Below are positions 1 through 7,755 of a stretch of DNA of 64,000 nt, in pieces; positions within the stretch are counted from its first letter, which is position 1; the number at the start of each line of letters is the position of its first letter. Below the pieces are notes generated by a model. That model was not told the DNA's origin and made no database searches. It saw only the letters and a program-made list of their open reading frames with translations. Both the position numbers and the translations under genes were made by a program. The stretch spans positions 236,972 through 300,971 of the forward strand of contig JAZOTN010000038.1 in NCBI GenBank assembly GCA_045657665.1, read 5' to 3'. This DNA is from RUG12461 sp045657665. Lineage in GTDB: Bacteria; Bacillota; Clostridia; Lachnospirales; Lachnospiraceae.

Positions 1-468
1 ACCGCATGTAAAATGGCAGAGGAAGGGAAGAGCGTACAGGAGATTTTAAGAGCTCTTAAGGGGTACAGGTTACGTACCCATACAAGCTTTGTCGTGGATA
101 ATATGGATTTCCTTGCAAGAGCGGGGCAGATTCCGGGCGGTGTTGCAAAGCTGATCAAGGCGTTTTCGCTGCATCCCATGCTTTCCATGAGAAACGGAAA
201 TCTCGGCGTCGGAGGAGTATACATGGGTTCCAGGGAGAGATCGTGGAAAAAGTATATCAGGCGTTCGCTCCTGTTCCCGGAAAAGATTGACCGTGATATT
301 CTGTTTGTGACTTATGTCGGGATCACGAAAAAGGAGATGGAATTCATCGAAGAAGAGATCCGGAAATACGCGGATTTCAAAACGATCTGTTTCCAGAAAG
401 CATCCCCGGCTATCGCAGTAAACTGCGGACCGGGAACCTTCGGCCTTCTTTACCAGATAAACGATTAA
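1..468 (+). CDS. DegV family fatty-acid-binding protein, 5' end outside the window
   Basis: The reading frame is open to the left edge, so the N-terminal domain lies outside the window. The visible 155 residues match the C-terminal half of DegV proteins: a segment TSFVVDNMDFLARAGQIP is the usual DegV stretch that precedes the lipid-binding pocket, and the end (VNCGPGTFGLLYQ) is the typical DegV C-terminal strand. DegV (FakB) proteins bind a fatty acid in the cytosol and present it to the FakA kinase. A second, complete DegV gene lies at 19170. It converges on the acetyltransferase gene with a 16-bp gap and no clear terminator. Family is confident; the ligand is unknown. Confidence 0.88.
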   Translation, partial: TACKMAEEGKSVQEILRALKGYRLRTHTSFVVDNMDFLARAGQIPGGVAKLIKAFSLHPMLSMRNGNLGVGGVYMGSRERSWKKYIRRSLLFPEKIDRDILFVTYVGITKKEMEFIEEEIRKYADFKTICFQKASPAIAVNCGPGTFGLLYQIND

Positions 469-484
469 GGCAATCAGTGGTTTC

Positions 485-1111
485 CTAATAAATATCTCTT
501 GTGAAGCGGTCCGGATCGATCCGGTGGTCACCAAAATAATATTCCCGGTCGTGTTCATTGACTTCGCGCAGCACGTGCGCAGGATTGCCGATGGCGATCA
601 CATTATCCGGAATATCCTTTGTGACAACAGCACCGGCACCCACGATGACGTTGTCACCGATGGTAATACCGGGCATGATGAGGACGCCTGCGGCTATCCA
701 GCAGTTTTTACCGATGTGGACCGGGAAATTATACTGATAGCCTTTCTGCCTGAGCGAAGGCTCGAGTGGGTGCCCCGCGGATGCAATCACTACGTTCGGA
801 CCAAACATGGTATAGTCTCCGACATAGATATGGGTATCATCTACGCAGGTGAGGTTGAAGTTGGCATAGACTCTTTTTCCGAAATGGCAGTGACGGCCAC
901 CCCAGTTCGCATGAAAGGGAGGCTCAATATAGCAGTCCTCTCCAATCTCGGCGAACATTTTTTTCATAAGGGATGTACGTTTTTCCATCTCACCTGGCCT
1001 GGTCTGATTAAATTCATAAAGGAGATCCAGACAGGAGAGCTGCTCCTTCAAAAGTTCCTCATCACCGGGATCATAGAGATCACCGCTGTGCATACGTTCT
1101 TTGACGGTCAT
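485..1111 (-). CDS. maltose/galactoside O-acetyltransferase-like protein (left-handed beta-helix)
   Basis: A 208-residue hexapeptide-repeat acetyltransferase that would transfer acetyl from acetyl-CoA to a sugar hydroxyl in the cytosol. The N-terminal maltose-acetyltransferase cap (MTVKERMHSGDLYDPGDEE) is followed by hexapeptide turns; ANFNLTCVDDTHIYVG and ASAGHPLEP, holding the catalytic His, and the C-terminal GAGAVVTKDIP segment are all typical of the MAT/GAT family. I start at 1111 rather than the upstream ATG at 1147 because AAAGGAGG sits 7 bases before it and the cap begins there. A TATAAT at 1153-1158 on the minus strand is a likely -10. Natural substrate cannot be read from sequence. 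Confidence 0.9.
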   Translation of the reverse strand: MTVKERMHSGDLYDPGDEELLKEQLSCLDLLYEFNQTRPGEMEKRTSLMKKMFAEIGEDCYIEPPFHANWGGRHCHFGKRVYANFNLTCVDDTHIYVGDYTMFGPNVVIASAGHPLEPSLRQKGYQYNFPVHIGKNCWIAAGVLIMPGITIGDNVIVGAGAVVTKDIPDNVIAIGNPAHVLREVNEHDREYYFGDHRIDPDRFTRDIY

Positions 1112-1176
1112 AGGGAATCCTCCTTTATCCAGTATCGTGCGGATCATTTACTATTATAGCATAATGGACCGGTTTC

Positions 1177-1205
1177 TTGCGTTTTAAATCATTTCATAGT
1201 AAAAT
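1177..1205 (+). promoter_or_regulatory. sigma-A-type promoter for the diguanylate cyclase gene
   Basis: TTGCGT at 1177-1182 and TAAAAT at 1200-1205 are separated by exactly 17 bases. The start codon of the diguanylate cyclase lies 35 bases downstream. The minus-strand TATAAT at 1153-1158 for the acetyltransferase makes this a divergent promoter region. Confidence 0.6.
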
Positions 1206-1239
1206 CCGATATTGAATTCTTTTCGGTTGATAAAGGCTA

Positions 1240-2619
1240 ATGATGATGAAGAAGGAAATACGAAAAAAACCGAAAAAAAGAAACGGGGTATCCCTGCGCT
1301 ATCATATTGTCAGCATGGGGGTGCTTATCATTGCAATCTCCGTTCTTCTTCTTGTCTTCGGGCGGTTTTCCATAGATGGTTATGCCAGAATGCAGGAAAC
1401 CACTGCGGATTACATCGCATGGCAGGGAAACGCATATAATCTTCAGGCTGGTTCGGATTATCTGACAGAACAGGTGAGGTATTTTGCCGTTACCGGGGAT
1501 CCGCAGTATCTGAACAACTACTTTGAGGAGGCGAATGTGACGAGGCGCCGTGACCAGGCGGTGGAAGCGCTGAAGACAGAACTGTCGGGTTCGTCTGCAT
1601 ACGATTATCTTCAGGCAGCCATGAAGGATTCTCTGGAATTGATGCAGCGGGAATACTATGCCATGCGCCTGACGATTGAGGGTTACGGATATGATGTGTC
1701 CGGGTTCCCTGAGGTCATTCAGGAAACGCATCTTACGTCCGAAGATGAAGTGCTTTCCGCGGATGATAAGAAGAGCCTGGCGCTGACGATGCTGGTGGAT
1801 GAGGTATACCTTTCCAAAAAGGAATCGATCAGTTCCAACATCAAGCTCTGCATGGAGGATCTGATCGAAGAGATCCGCATTCAGGAACTTCAAACCATGG
1901 AAAGGATGCGGTCAGTCCTGTTTTGGGAATATGCGTTTATCATCATTATGATCGCTACGACCTTGTTTTTCCTCTTTGTCATCATCATTCTGGCGCTCCG
2001 TCCGATGTCGCGTGCGTCGGAGCTTATCAAAGAGGATCAGCCGCTCCCGAACAAAGGATTCAGGGAATTCCGTTTCCTTGCCAGAACCATCAATCTGATG
2101 CGGGAGGCGAATATCAAAAAGACCGGGGAGCTCGCATTTGAATCCACGCATGACAGCCTGACCGGCATATATAACCGTACTGGTTACGATCATTTGCTTA
2201 AGGAACTTGATTTTTCCGAGACTGCTTTTCTGATTGTGGATGTGGACAACTTTAAGCAGATTAATGACGGGTACGGGCATGAAGCGGGTGATAAGGGCCT
2301 CTCTGCCGTGGCAACCGCTCTCCGTCAAAGCTTCCGGCCGCAGGACGATATCTGCCGGATCGGCGGAGATGAGTTTGTTGTTATCGTACAGGATGTGGGC
2401 AGAGAGCAGCGACATGCGATCAAACGAAAGATCGACTTTATCAACCGGACTCTTTCGGATGGTGATGAGGAAGCGGATATCCCACCTGTCAGCATCAGTG
2501 TCGGAGGCGCATTTGCGGAAGGACTTAATGATCCTGAGGAGCTCTTCCGGCGTGCCGATGCGGCGCTTTATACGGTAAAAGAAAACGGGCGGAAAGGGTG
2601 CGCGTTTTATCAGAAATAA
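1240..2619 (+). CDS. membrane-bound diguanylate cyclase (GGDEF) with intact I-site
   Basis: 459 residues. A positively charged N-terminus leads into TM1 (about residues 20-43), an extracytoplasmic sensor segment of roughly 180 residues, TM2 (about 228-252) and a C-terminal GGDEF domain starting near residue 300 (HDSLTGIYNRTGY). The active-site loop is RIGGDEF with GGDEF at 375-379, so the enzyme should convert two GTP to cyclic di-GMP. The product-inhibition site RPQD lies at 366-369, five residues before GGDEF, as in feedback-regulated cyclases. The sensor segment matches no domain I can name. The formate/nitrite-type channel gene starts 17 bp downstream, so the two may be cotranscribed. Confidence 0.93.
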   Translation: MMMKKEIRKKPKKRNGVSLRYHIVSMGVLIIAISVLLLVFGRFSIDGYARMQETTADYIAWQGNAYNLQAGSDYLTEQVRYFAVTGDPQYLNNYFEEANVTRRRDQAVEALKTELSGSSAYDYLQAAMKDSLELMQREYYAMRLTIEGYGYDVSGFPEVIQETHLTSEDEVLSADDKKSLALTMLVDEVYLSKKESISSNIKLCMEDLIEEIRIQELQTMERMRSVLFWEYAFIIIMIATTLFFLFVIIILALRPMSRASELIKEDQPLPNKGFREFRFLARTINLMREANIKKTGELAFESTHDSLTGIYNRTGYDHLLKELDFSETAFLIVDVDNFKQINDGYGHEAGDKGLSAVATALRQSFRPQDDICRIGGDEFVVIVQDVGREQRHAIKRKIDFINRTLSDGDEEADIPPVSISVGGAFAEGLNDPEELFRRADAALYTVKENGRKGCAFYQK

Positions 2620-2636
2620 TTGAAAAGGAGATTATC

Positions 2637-3398
2637 ATGTTTAAAGAAGAATTCCTTTCGGCTGCAGGTGGCGCAAGAACAAAGGTGGCTTTTTTAAAAA
2701 AGAATCCAGTTGGGTATTTCCTGCTTTCCATGCTGGCCGGTGCCTTTATCGGGTTTGGCATGCTTCTCACCAATACGATCGGTTCACTTCTTGATGGTGC
2801 TTCCTGCACAAAGATCATCATGGGACTCGCGTTCGGGATCGCGTTGTCTCTGGTGGTGATCGCAGGCGGAGAGCTCTTTACGGGAAATAATCTTGTGATG
2901 GCAGCAGGGCTTATGAGACGGGAGGTAAGATGGAAAGACGCATTGGCTCTCTGGATCGTCTGCTGGATCGGAAATCTTTGCGGAGCCATTGCACTTGCAT
3001 GTATTTATATTCTGACAGGGCTTTCAAACGGACCGGTGGGAGAATTCATGGCAGCTGGGGCGGCGGCAAAGATTGCGCCTTCTCCGGTGGCATTGCTTGC
3101 ACGCGGGGCACTTTGCAACATGCTGGTGTGCCTTGCGGTATGGTGCGGTTTTCGGATCAAATCCGATGCCGGAAAGCTCATCATGATATTCTGGTGTCTT
3201 TTTGCCTTTATCACGACAGGCTTTGAACACAGTATCGCGAACATGACTCTTTTCACCGAGGTGCTCTTAAACCCATGTGGACAGGCGGTTTCGATCGGCG
3301 GGTGTGTTTACAACCTGTTATTGGTTACTGCCGGAAACATGATCGGCGGGATCCTGTTTGTGGCGGTGCCTTACGGGATCAGTGCCGGGAAGGATTGA
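2637..3398 (+). CDS. formate/nitrite transporter family channel (FocA/NirC/FdhC type)
   Basis: 253 residues with about six hydrophobic segments. The region GELFTGNNLVMAAGL and the central GFEHSIANM, whose His is the gating residue of FocA-type channels, identify the FNT family of pentameric anion channels. In an anaerobe the likely cargo is formate, with nitrite, acetate or hydrosulfide as alternatives. The start at 2637 is preceded by AAAAGGAG with good spacing; a longer in-frame start at 2598 has no such site and overlaps the cyclase gene. Cotranscription with the cyclase is likely. Which anion is carried cannot be decided from the sequence. Confidence 0.9.
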   Translation: MFKEEFLSAAGGARTKVAFLKKNPVGYFLLSMLAGAFIGFGMLLTNTIGSLLDGASCTKIIMGLAFGIALSLVVIAGGELFTGNNLVMAAGLMRREVRWKDALALWIVCWIGNLCGAIALACIYILTGLSNGPVGEFMAAGAAAKIAPSPVALLARGALCNMLVCLAVWCGFRIKSDAGKLIMIFWCLFAFITTGFEHSIANMTLFTEVLLNPCGQAVSIGGCVYNLLLVTAGNMIGGILFVAVPYGISAGKD

Positions 3399-3433
3399 GG
3401 CCGGAAGGAAATTATGTAAGTAACAAAGGGTAC

Positions 3434-3500
3434 CGCATTAGCGCAATGCGATTCCTTGTGCAAAGTGCGCATGCGATTTCATCGCATAGCACTTTTGGCG
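3434..3500 (+). repeat. dispersed structured repeat, short copy
   Basis: Bases 3460-3499 match 37005-37044 at 36 of 40 positions. They fold into a hairpin: CAAAGTGC / GCACTTTTG outer stem and ATGCGAT / ATCGCAT inner stem around a TTC loop. Just upstream CGCATT (3434-3439) pairs with AATGCG (3445-3450), and a second ATGCGAT at 3446-3452 could compete for ATCGCAT, so two alternative folds are possible. A TATAAT follows at 3511. The element lies between the channel gene and the carbonic-anhydrase-like gene. Confidence 0.7.
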
Positions 3501-3541
3501 CATGAATCTATATAATATTTCACCCCGAAAGGAGATTCCCT

Positions 3542-4024
3542 ATGCCAGAAATTCATCCATCTGTTTACATCGCTCCCGGTGCGCACATTTTTGGTGATGT
3601 TGTGATTGGCGAAGACTGCGGCATCTGGTACAACGCCGTTATCCGCGGAGATTCTGATTCTATCCGGATCGGTCGCCGTACCAATGTTCAGGATCTTTCC
3701 GTGCTTCATGTGGATCCGGGCAATCCGCTCAGTATCGGTGATAACGTTACGATCGGACATGGCGCCATCGTTCACGGATGCAAGGTCGGAAACAACGTCC
3801 TCATCGGCATGGGCGCGATCATCATGAACGGTGCCGTTGTCGGCGATAACTGCATCATCGGTGCAGGTGCGCTTGTCACGGAGAGGATGGAGATCCCGCC
3901 CAACTCGCTTGTATACGGAAGCCCTGCAAAGATCAAAGGAGAGCTTTCGGAGCAGCAGCAGGCATATATTCTCGGAAATGCTGAGGTTTACGTGAATCAC
4001 GCCAGAGAGGCAAAAAAAGCTTGA
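3542..4024 (+). CDS. gamma-carbonic anhydrase family protein (YrdA/PaaY-like)
   Basis: 160 residues of left-handed beta-helix repeats. The three metal-binding histidines expected for gamma-carbonic anhydrases are visible in SVLHVDPG and IGHGAIVHG, and NVQDLSVLH is the family signature. The protein would form a trimer with zinc at subunit interfaces; it may hydrate CO2 or act as an acyl-CoA thioesterase or acetyltransferase relative, which sequence alone does not settle. AAAGGAG precedes the ATG. It lies directly after the hairpin repeat at 3434-3500, and its last codons contain the rpsU promoter. Confidence 0.88.
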   Translation: MPEIHPSVYIAPGAHIFGDVVIGEDCGIWYNAVIRGDSDSIRIGRRTNVQDLSVLHVDPGNPLSIGDNVTIGHGAIVHGCKVGNNVLIGMGAIIMNGAVVGDNCIIGAGALVTERMEIPPNSLVYGSPAKIKGELSEQQQAYILGNAEVYVNHAREAKKA

Positions 4025-4049
4025 CACTCCGATAGTCAGCGATTAAAAT
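4021..4049 (+). promoter_or_regulatory. strong sigma-A promoter for rpsU overlapping the upstream stop codon
   Basis: TTGACA (4021-4026), a 17-base spacer and TAAAAT (4044-4049) form a near-consensus promoter. The -35 hexamer overlaps the TGA of the preceding gene (4022-4024). The rpsU leader would be about 55 bases. Confidence 0.75.
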
Positions 4050-4110
4050 AGGGTTCGTGTGAGGAAACTCATACAAAGTCGATAACCGGAGGGAGGTTAG
4101 GTTTTCGCTT

Positions 4111-4287
4111 ATGTCGAGTGTAATTGTCAAAGAAAATGAGACATTAGATAGCGCGCTCAGAAGATTCAAGAGAAATTGCGCAAAGGCCGGCATCCAGCAG
4201 GAGATTCGTAAGCGCGAGCATTACGAGAAGCCGAGCGTCAGACGCAAGAAGAAATCGGAAGCGGCTAGAAAAAGAAAGTACAACTAA
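4111..4287 (+). CDS. rpsU: 30S ribosomal protein S21
   Basis: A 58-residue, strongly basic protein. The beginning MSSVIVKENETLDSALRRF and the C-terminal KPSVRRKKKSEAARKRKYN region are characteristic of bacterial S21, a small-subunit protein at the platform near the 3' end of 16S rRNA that helps initiation. GGAGG (4091-4095 region) lies upstream with somewhat long spacing. A near-consensus promoter (4021-4049) and a downstream hairpin (4296-4317) suggest a short transcription unit. Length and sequence are normal for Firmicutes. Confidence 0.97.
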   Translation: MSSVIVKENETLDSALRRFKRNCAKAGIQQEIRKREHYEKPSVRRKKKSEAARKRKYN

Positions 4288-4295
4288 GATTGTTA

Positions 4296-4320
4296 GGCCA
4301 CCCGGAACCGGGTGGTCTAT
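4296..4320 (+). terminator. hairpin after rpsU
   Basis: CCACCCGG and CCGGGTGG pair around a two-base centre, so the practical stem is shorter with a six-base loop. It is followed by only a weak U-rich run (TCTATTTC). It may terminate partially and allow readthrough into prfC. Confidence 0.6.
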
Positions 4321-4370
4321 TTCATGTAACCGGAAGCATTTCCGGCTGCATATCTGGAGGCAGAATTGTT

Positions 4371-5966
4371 ATGGCGGATTTGAGAACCGAAATTGAAAAA
4401 AGGCGGACCTTTGCCATTATTTCCCACCCGGATGCCGGAAAGACAACGCTTACTGAGAAGTTCCTTTTATACGGCGGAGCGATCAATCTGGCAGGATCGG
4501 TCAAGGGAAAGGCGACGGCGAGACATGCGGTATCCGACTGGATGGAGATTGAGAAACAAAGGGGTATCTCGGTCACCAGTTCGGTTCTGCAGTTTAATTA
4601 CGGAGATTACTGTATCAATATTCTGGATACACCGGGACACCAGGATTTCTCCGAGGATACTTACCGGACGCTGATGGCGGCGGACTCGGCGGTTATGGTG
4701 ATCGACGCGAGCAAGGGAGTGGAAGCACAGACCAGGAAGCTTTTTAAGGTCTGTGCCATGCGGCATATCCCGATCTTTACCTTTATCAACAAGATGGATC
4801 GGGATGCGCTGGATACCTTTGAACTGCTGGATAATGTCGAGAAGGAGCTCGGGATAGAGACAACGCCGGTCAACTGGCCCATTGGCTCAGGAAAAGGGTT
4901 TAAGGGTGTTTACGATGTCGAAAAAAAGACCGTGCTGACTTTTGCCGATACGGAAAAGGGTACAAAAGAAGGCACCTATGAGGAGCTGACCGATCCTGAT
5001 AAGATTGCGGAATACATCGGGAAGGACGCCAGGGAAAAGCTGACGGAGGAGCTGGAGCTTCTGGAGGGAGCCGGTGCATCCTTTGATCTTGACGAGGTTC
5101 GCGCGGGAAAACTGACACCGGTGTTCTTTGGATCCGCACTCACGAATTTCGGGGTGGAGTTTTTTCTGAAGCATTATCTGGCTATGGCGATGCCGCCGAC
5201 GCCCCGGATTTCAAACGGGGAACCGGTAGATACGATCACGCATGGTTTTACGGCGTTTGTTTTTAAGATCCAGGCGAACATGAACAAGGCACACCGTGAC
5301 AGGATCGCGTTTATGCGTATCTGCTCCGGGAAATACGAAGCGGATAAAAACATCAAACACGTGCAGAGCGGAAGGGAGATGCGTCTGTCCCAGCCGCAGC
5401 AGCTGATGGCGGACGAGCGGAAGGTGATTGAGGAAGCGTATGCGGGCGACATTATCGGCGTATTTGATCCGGGGCTCTTTTCGATCGGAGATACACTTGA
5501 GGCGCCGACGGAAAATGTACGTTACGAAGGAATCCCGACTTTTGCGCCGGAGCATTTTGCAAGAGTCCGGCAGCTTGACACCATGAAAAGAAAACAGTTC
5601 GTAAAAGGTGTGACACAGATTGCCCAGGAGGGTGCGATCCAGATCTTTCAGGAACTGAGTTCCGGGATGGAGGAGATCATAGTCGGTGTAGTCGGCGTGC
5701 TGCAGTTTGACGTGTTGAAGTTCCGTCTGGAGAATGAGTACAATGTGGAGATACGGCTGGAGAACCTTCCGTATGAGCATATCCGATGGATTGAAAACTG
5801 GCGGGAGATCGATGTAGAAAAGCTTTCCGGAACCTCCGACATGAAAAAGGTGATGGATATGAAAGGAAACCCGCTGCTCCTATTTGTGAACTCCTGGAGT
5901 GTGGGTATGACGCTGGAGCGGAATGAGGGACTGATTCTCTCGGAGTTTTCCAGAAACGAGATCTGA
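4371..5966 (+). CDS. prfC: peptide chain release factor 3 (RF3)
   Basis: 531-residue translational GTPase that recycles RF1/RF2 from the ribosome after termination. The G1 loop is SHPDAGKTT (residues 18-26); DTPGHQDFSEDTYR is G3 and NKMDR is G4. The SYTWMEIEKQRGISV-type switch region, here DWMEIEKQRGISVTSS, separates RF3 from EF-G. The ATG at 4371 has GGAGG upstream and begins with the usual MADLRTEIEKRRTFAIISH; a TTG at 4290 would run through the hairpin after rpsU and is rejected. The protein is of normal length. Confidence 0.97.
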   Translation: MADLRTEIEKRRTFAIISHPDAGKTTLTEKFLLYGGAINLAGSVKGKATARHAVSDWMEIEKQRGISVTSSVLQFNYGDYCINILDTPGHQDFSEDTYRTLMAADSAVMVIDASKGVEAQTRKLFKVCAMRHIPIFTFINKMDRDALDTFELLDNVEKELGIETTPVNWPIGSGKGFKGVYDVEKKTVLTFADTEKGTKEGTYEELTDPDKIAEYIGKDAREKLTEELELLEGAGASFDLDEVRAGKLTPVFFGSALTNFGVEFFLKHYLAMAMPPTPRISNGEPVDTITHGFTAFVFKIQANMNKAHRDRIAFMRICSGKYEADKNIKHVQSGREMRLSQPQQLMADERKVIEEAYAGDIIGVFDPGLFSIGDTLEAPTENVRYEGIPTFAPEHFARVRQLDTMKRKQFVKGVTQIAQEGAIQIFQELSSGMEEIIVGVVGVLQFDVLKFRLENEYNVEIRLENLPYEHIRWIENWREIDVEKLSGTSDMKKVMDMKGNPLLLFVNSWSVGMTLERNEGLILSEFSRNEI

Positions 5967-6074
5967 ATTCTTTCCTGAATTCTTTAGAAATATTTTACTT
6001 GTATCGGTGAAACAGGCATGCTAAGATAAAAAAGTCTTAAGCGTGTCTGTTTTTAAATTCCCGTAAAAACATTG
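5967..6074 (+). other. intergenic region after prfC
   Basis: Two GAATTC palindromes separated by six bases (5966-5982) can form a small hairpin followed by TTTAGAAATATTTT, a weak terminator candidate. Nothing else is recognised before the recA promoter. Confidence 0.3.
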
Positions 6075-6103
6075 TTGACAAAGTCGAACAAGTGTACTAC
6101 TAT
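6075..6103 (+). promoter_or_regulatory. recA promoter
   Basis: TTGACA (6075-6080), a 17-base spacer and TACTAT (6098-6103). A LexA-like box sits inside the spacer. Confidence 0.85.
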
Positions 6104-6129
6104 TGTTGTAAACAAACGAACATCTGTTC
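6085..6129 (+). promoter_or_regulatory. two LexA (SOS) boxes at recA
   Basis: The Gram-positive LexA consensus is CGAAC-N4-GTTC (CGAACRNRYGTTYC). CGAACATCTGTTC at 6117-6129 fits with one mismatch in the centre. CGAACAAGTGTAC at 6085-6097 fits with one mismatch in the right arm and lies between -35 and -10. Together they would block polymerase binding and clearance, giving SOS control of recA-recX. Confidence 0.8.
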
Positions 6130-6147
6130 TGTAAAAGGAGAATCATT

Positions 6148-7209
6148 ATGAGCAAAGACATTGCAAAAGAAGAGAAACTGAGAGCGCTGGATGCAGCCAT
6201 TTCACAGATTGAGAAGCAGTACGGCAAAGGCTCCGTTATGAAACTCGGCGATCCGAACATGAATATGAATATCGAGACGGTTCCGACCGGATCTATCAGT
6301 CTGGATATCGCACTCGGGCTCGGCGGGTTCCCGAAGGGCCGTATCATTGAGATCTACGGGCCTGAGTCCAGTGGTAAGACGACTGTCGCGCTGCATGCGG
6401 TATCAGAGGTGCAAAAGCGGGGCGGGATCGCGGGCTTCATCGATGCGGAGCACGCGCTCGATCCGGTTTATGCAAAAAATATCGGTGTAAATATTGATGA
6501 CCTGTATATCTCCCAGCCGGACAGCGGTGAGCAGGCGTTGGAGATCTGCGAAACAATGGTACGTTCCGGCGCAGTGGATATCGTGATCGTGGATTCCGTG
6601 GCAGCGCTGGTGCCAAAGGCGGAGATCGACGGGGACATGGGAGACTCGCATGTGGGTCTGCAGGCGAGACTGATGTCTCAGGCACTCCGTAAATTAACGG
6701 CAGTTGTATCCAAAACGGATTGTATCGTCATCTTCATCAATCAGTTGCGTGAAAAGATCGGTGTGATGTTCGGGAATCCGGAGACGACGACAGGCGGCAG
6801 GGCGCTGAAGTTCTATTCTTCCGTACGACTGGATGTCAGGAGGATTGAGTCCTTAAAGCAGGGAGGAGAAGTAATCGGAAACCGGACACGTGTCAAGATC
6901 GTGAAGAATAAGATCGCACCGCCGTTTAAGGAGGCGGAGTTTGACATCATGTTCGGACAGGGCATCTCAAAAGAAGGTGATATCCTTGATCTGGCATCCA
7001 ATCTGGACATCATCCAGAAGTCGGGTGCATGGTTCGCTTACAAAGGGGAGAAGATCGGACAGGGTCGTGAAAACGCGAAGCAGTATCTGAAAGAAAACCC
7101 GCTTGTTTTGGAAGAAGTGGAGAAGCAGATCCGCTCGCACTATCAGCCGGAACCGGAAAAACCGGCAGAGGAGAAGAAGGCAAAGAAAGATGATGCCTCC
7201 GAAAAATAG
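6148..7209 (+). CDS. recA: recombinase RecA
   Basis: 353 residues. RecA forms filaments on single-stranded DNA, drives strand exchange and stimulates LexA cleavage. The Walker A loop GPESSGKTT (about 70-78), the segment NQLREKIGVMFGNPETTTGG covering L2, and the polymerisation N-terminus are intact. The C-terminus is a charged tail rich in Glu and Lys. AAAGGAG lies 8 bases before the ATG. It is under a promoter with two LexA boxes and overlaps recX by 20 bases, so the pair is translationally coupled. Confidence 0.99.
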   Translation: MSKDIAKEEKLRALDAAISQIEKQYGKGSVMKLGDPNMNMNIETVPTGSISLDIALGLGGFPKGRIIEIYGPESSGKTTVALHAVSEVQKRGGIAGFIDAEHALDPVYAKNIGVNIDDLYISQPDSGEQALEICETMVRSGAVDIVIVDSVAALVPKAEIDGDMGDSHVGLQARLMSQALRKLTAVVSKTDCIVIFINQLREKIGVMFGNPETTTGGRALKFYSSVRLDVRRIESLKQGGEVIGNRTRVKIVKNKIAPPFKEAEFDIMFGQGISKEGDILDLASNLDIIQKSGAWFAYKGEKIGQGRENAKQYLKENPLVLEEVEKQIRSHYQPEPEKPAEEKKAKKDDASEK

Positions 7210-7654
7210 GAAGGAACAGGGAGAACACAGCGCCCGAAAGAAGGCGATGGACCTGTTGCTCCGTATGGACCGTACAGAGAAGAATCTCCGGGATAAGCTT
7301 CGAGAAAAAGAGTATACACCGGAACAGATCGAAGATGCCGTTTCCTATGTGAAGAGTTATCACTATCTGGATGACGAGCGGTATGTGTCAAATTATATCC
7401 GTTTTCATGAGAACGAGAAGAGCAGGGCAAGGCTCCGGATGGATCTGATCCGGAAGGGAGCGGAGAGAGAGCTTGTTGACCGTCTTCTGGAAGAGCTTTA
7501 TGACGGAGACGAAGAAGAGCAGATCCGTGAAATCCTCAAAAAAAAGCATTATAATCCGTCTATGGAAGACAAAGAAAAACGGCGGATTTACGCGTTTTTG
7601 ATGCGCAAGGGATTCCCAACTGCGAAAATAATCCGTAATATGCGATTGACTTGA
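7190..7654 (+). CDS. recX: regulatory protein RecX
   Basis: 154 residues. RecX caps or destabilises RecA filaments. The three-helix repeats typical of RecX are present: ARKKAMDLLLRMDRTEKNLRDKL, then the YLDDERYVSNYIRFH motif, then the C-terminal RKGFPTAKIIRNM. The start is ATG 7190 or 7193, inside the end of recA, with AGAAGG about 9 bases before; the longer upstream frame from 7103 is a shadow of recA. The stop codon lies within the next promoter (-35 at 7651). Confidence 0.92.
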   Translation: MMPPKNRKEQGEHSARKKAMDLLLRMDRTEKNLRDKLREKEYTPEQIEDAVSYVKSYHYLDDERYVSNYIRFHENEKSRARLRMDLIRKGAERELVDRLLEELYDGDEEEQIREILKKKHYNPSMEDKEKRRIYAFLMRKGFPTAKIIRNMRLT

Positions 7655-7679
7655 CAGACTATTTGGAAACAGGTATAGT
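7651..7679 (+). promoter_or_regulatory. sigma-A promoter for rny overlapping the recX stop
   Basis: TTGACA (7651-7656), a 17-base spacer and TATAGT (7674-7679). The recX TGA (7652-7654) is inside the -35 hexamer. The rny leader would be about 70 bases. Confidence 0.75.
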
Positions 7680-7755
7680 TGAATAGTTGTAAATTATGAC
7701 ATAATAACCTGTATTGTGATAATGAACAATGAAAACTAAATAAGGAGGTGTTTCT

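Noticed and set aside
3275..3505. Small plus-strand frame extending over the hairpin repeat
   Set aside because: It is out of frame with the channel gene, reads through the repeat, and its similar-looking end (AQSAHAISSH) recurs at 36955 only because the DNA repeat recurs.
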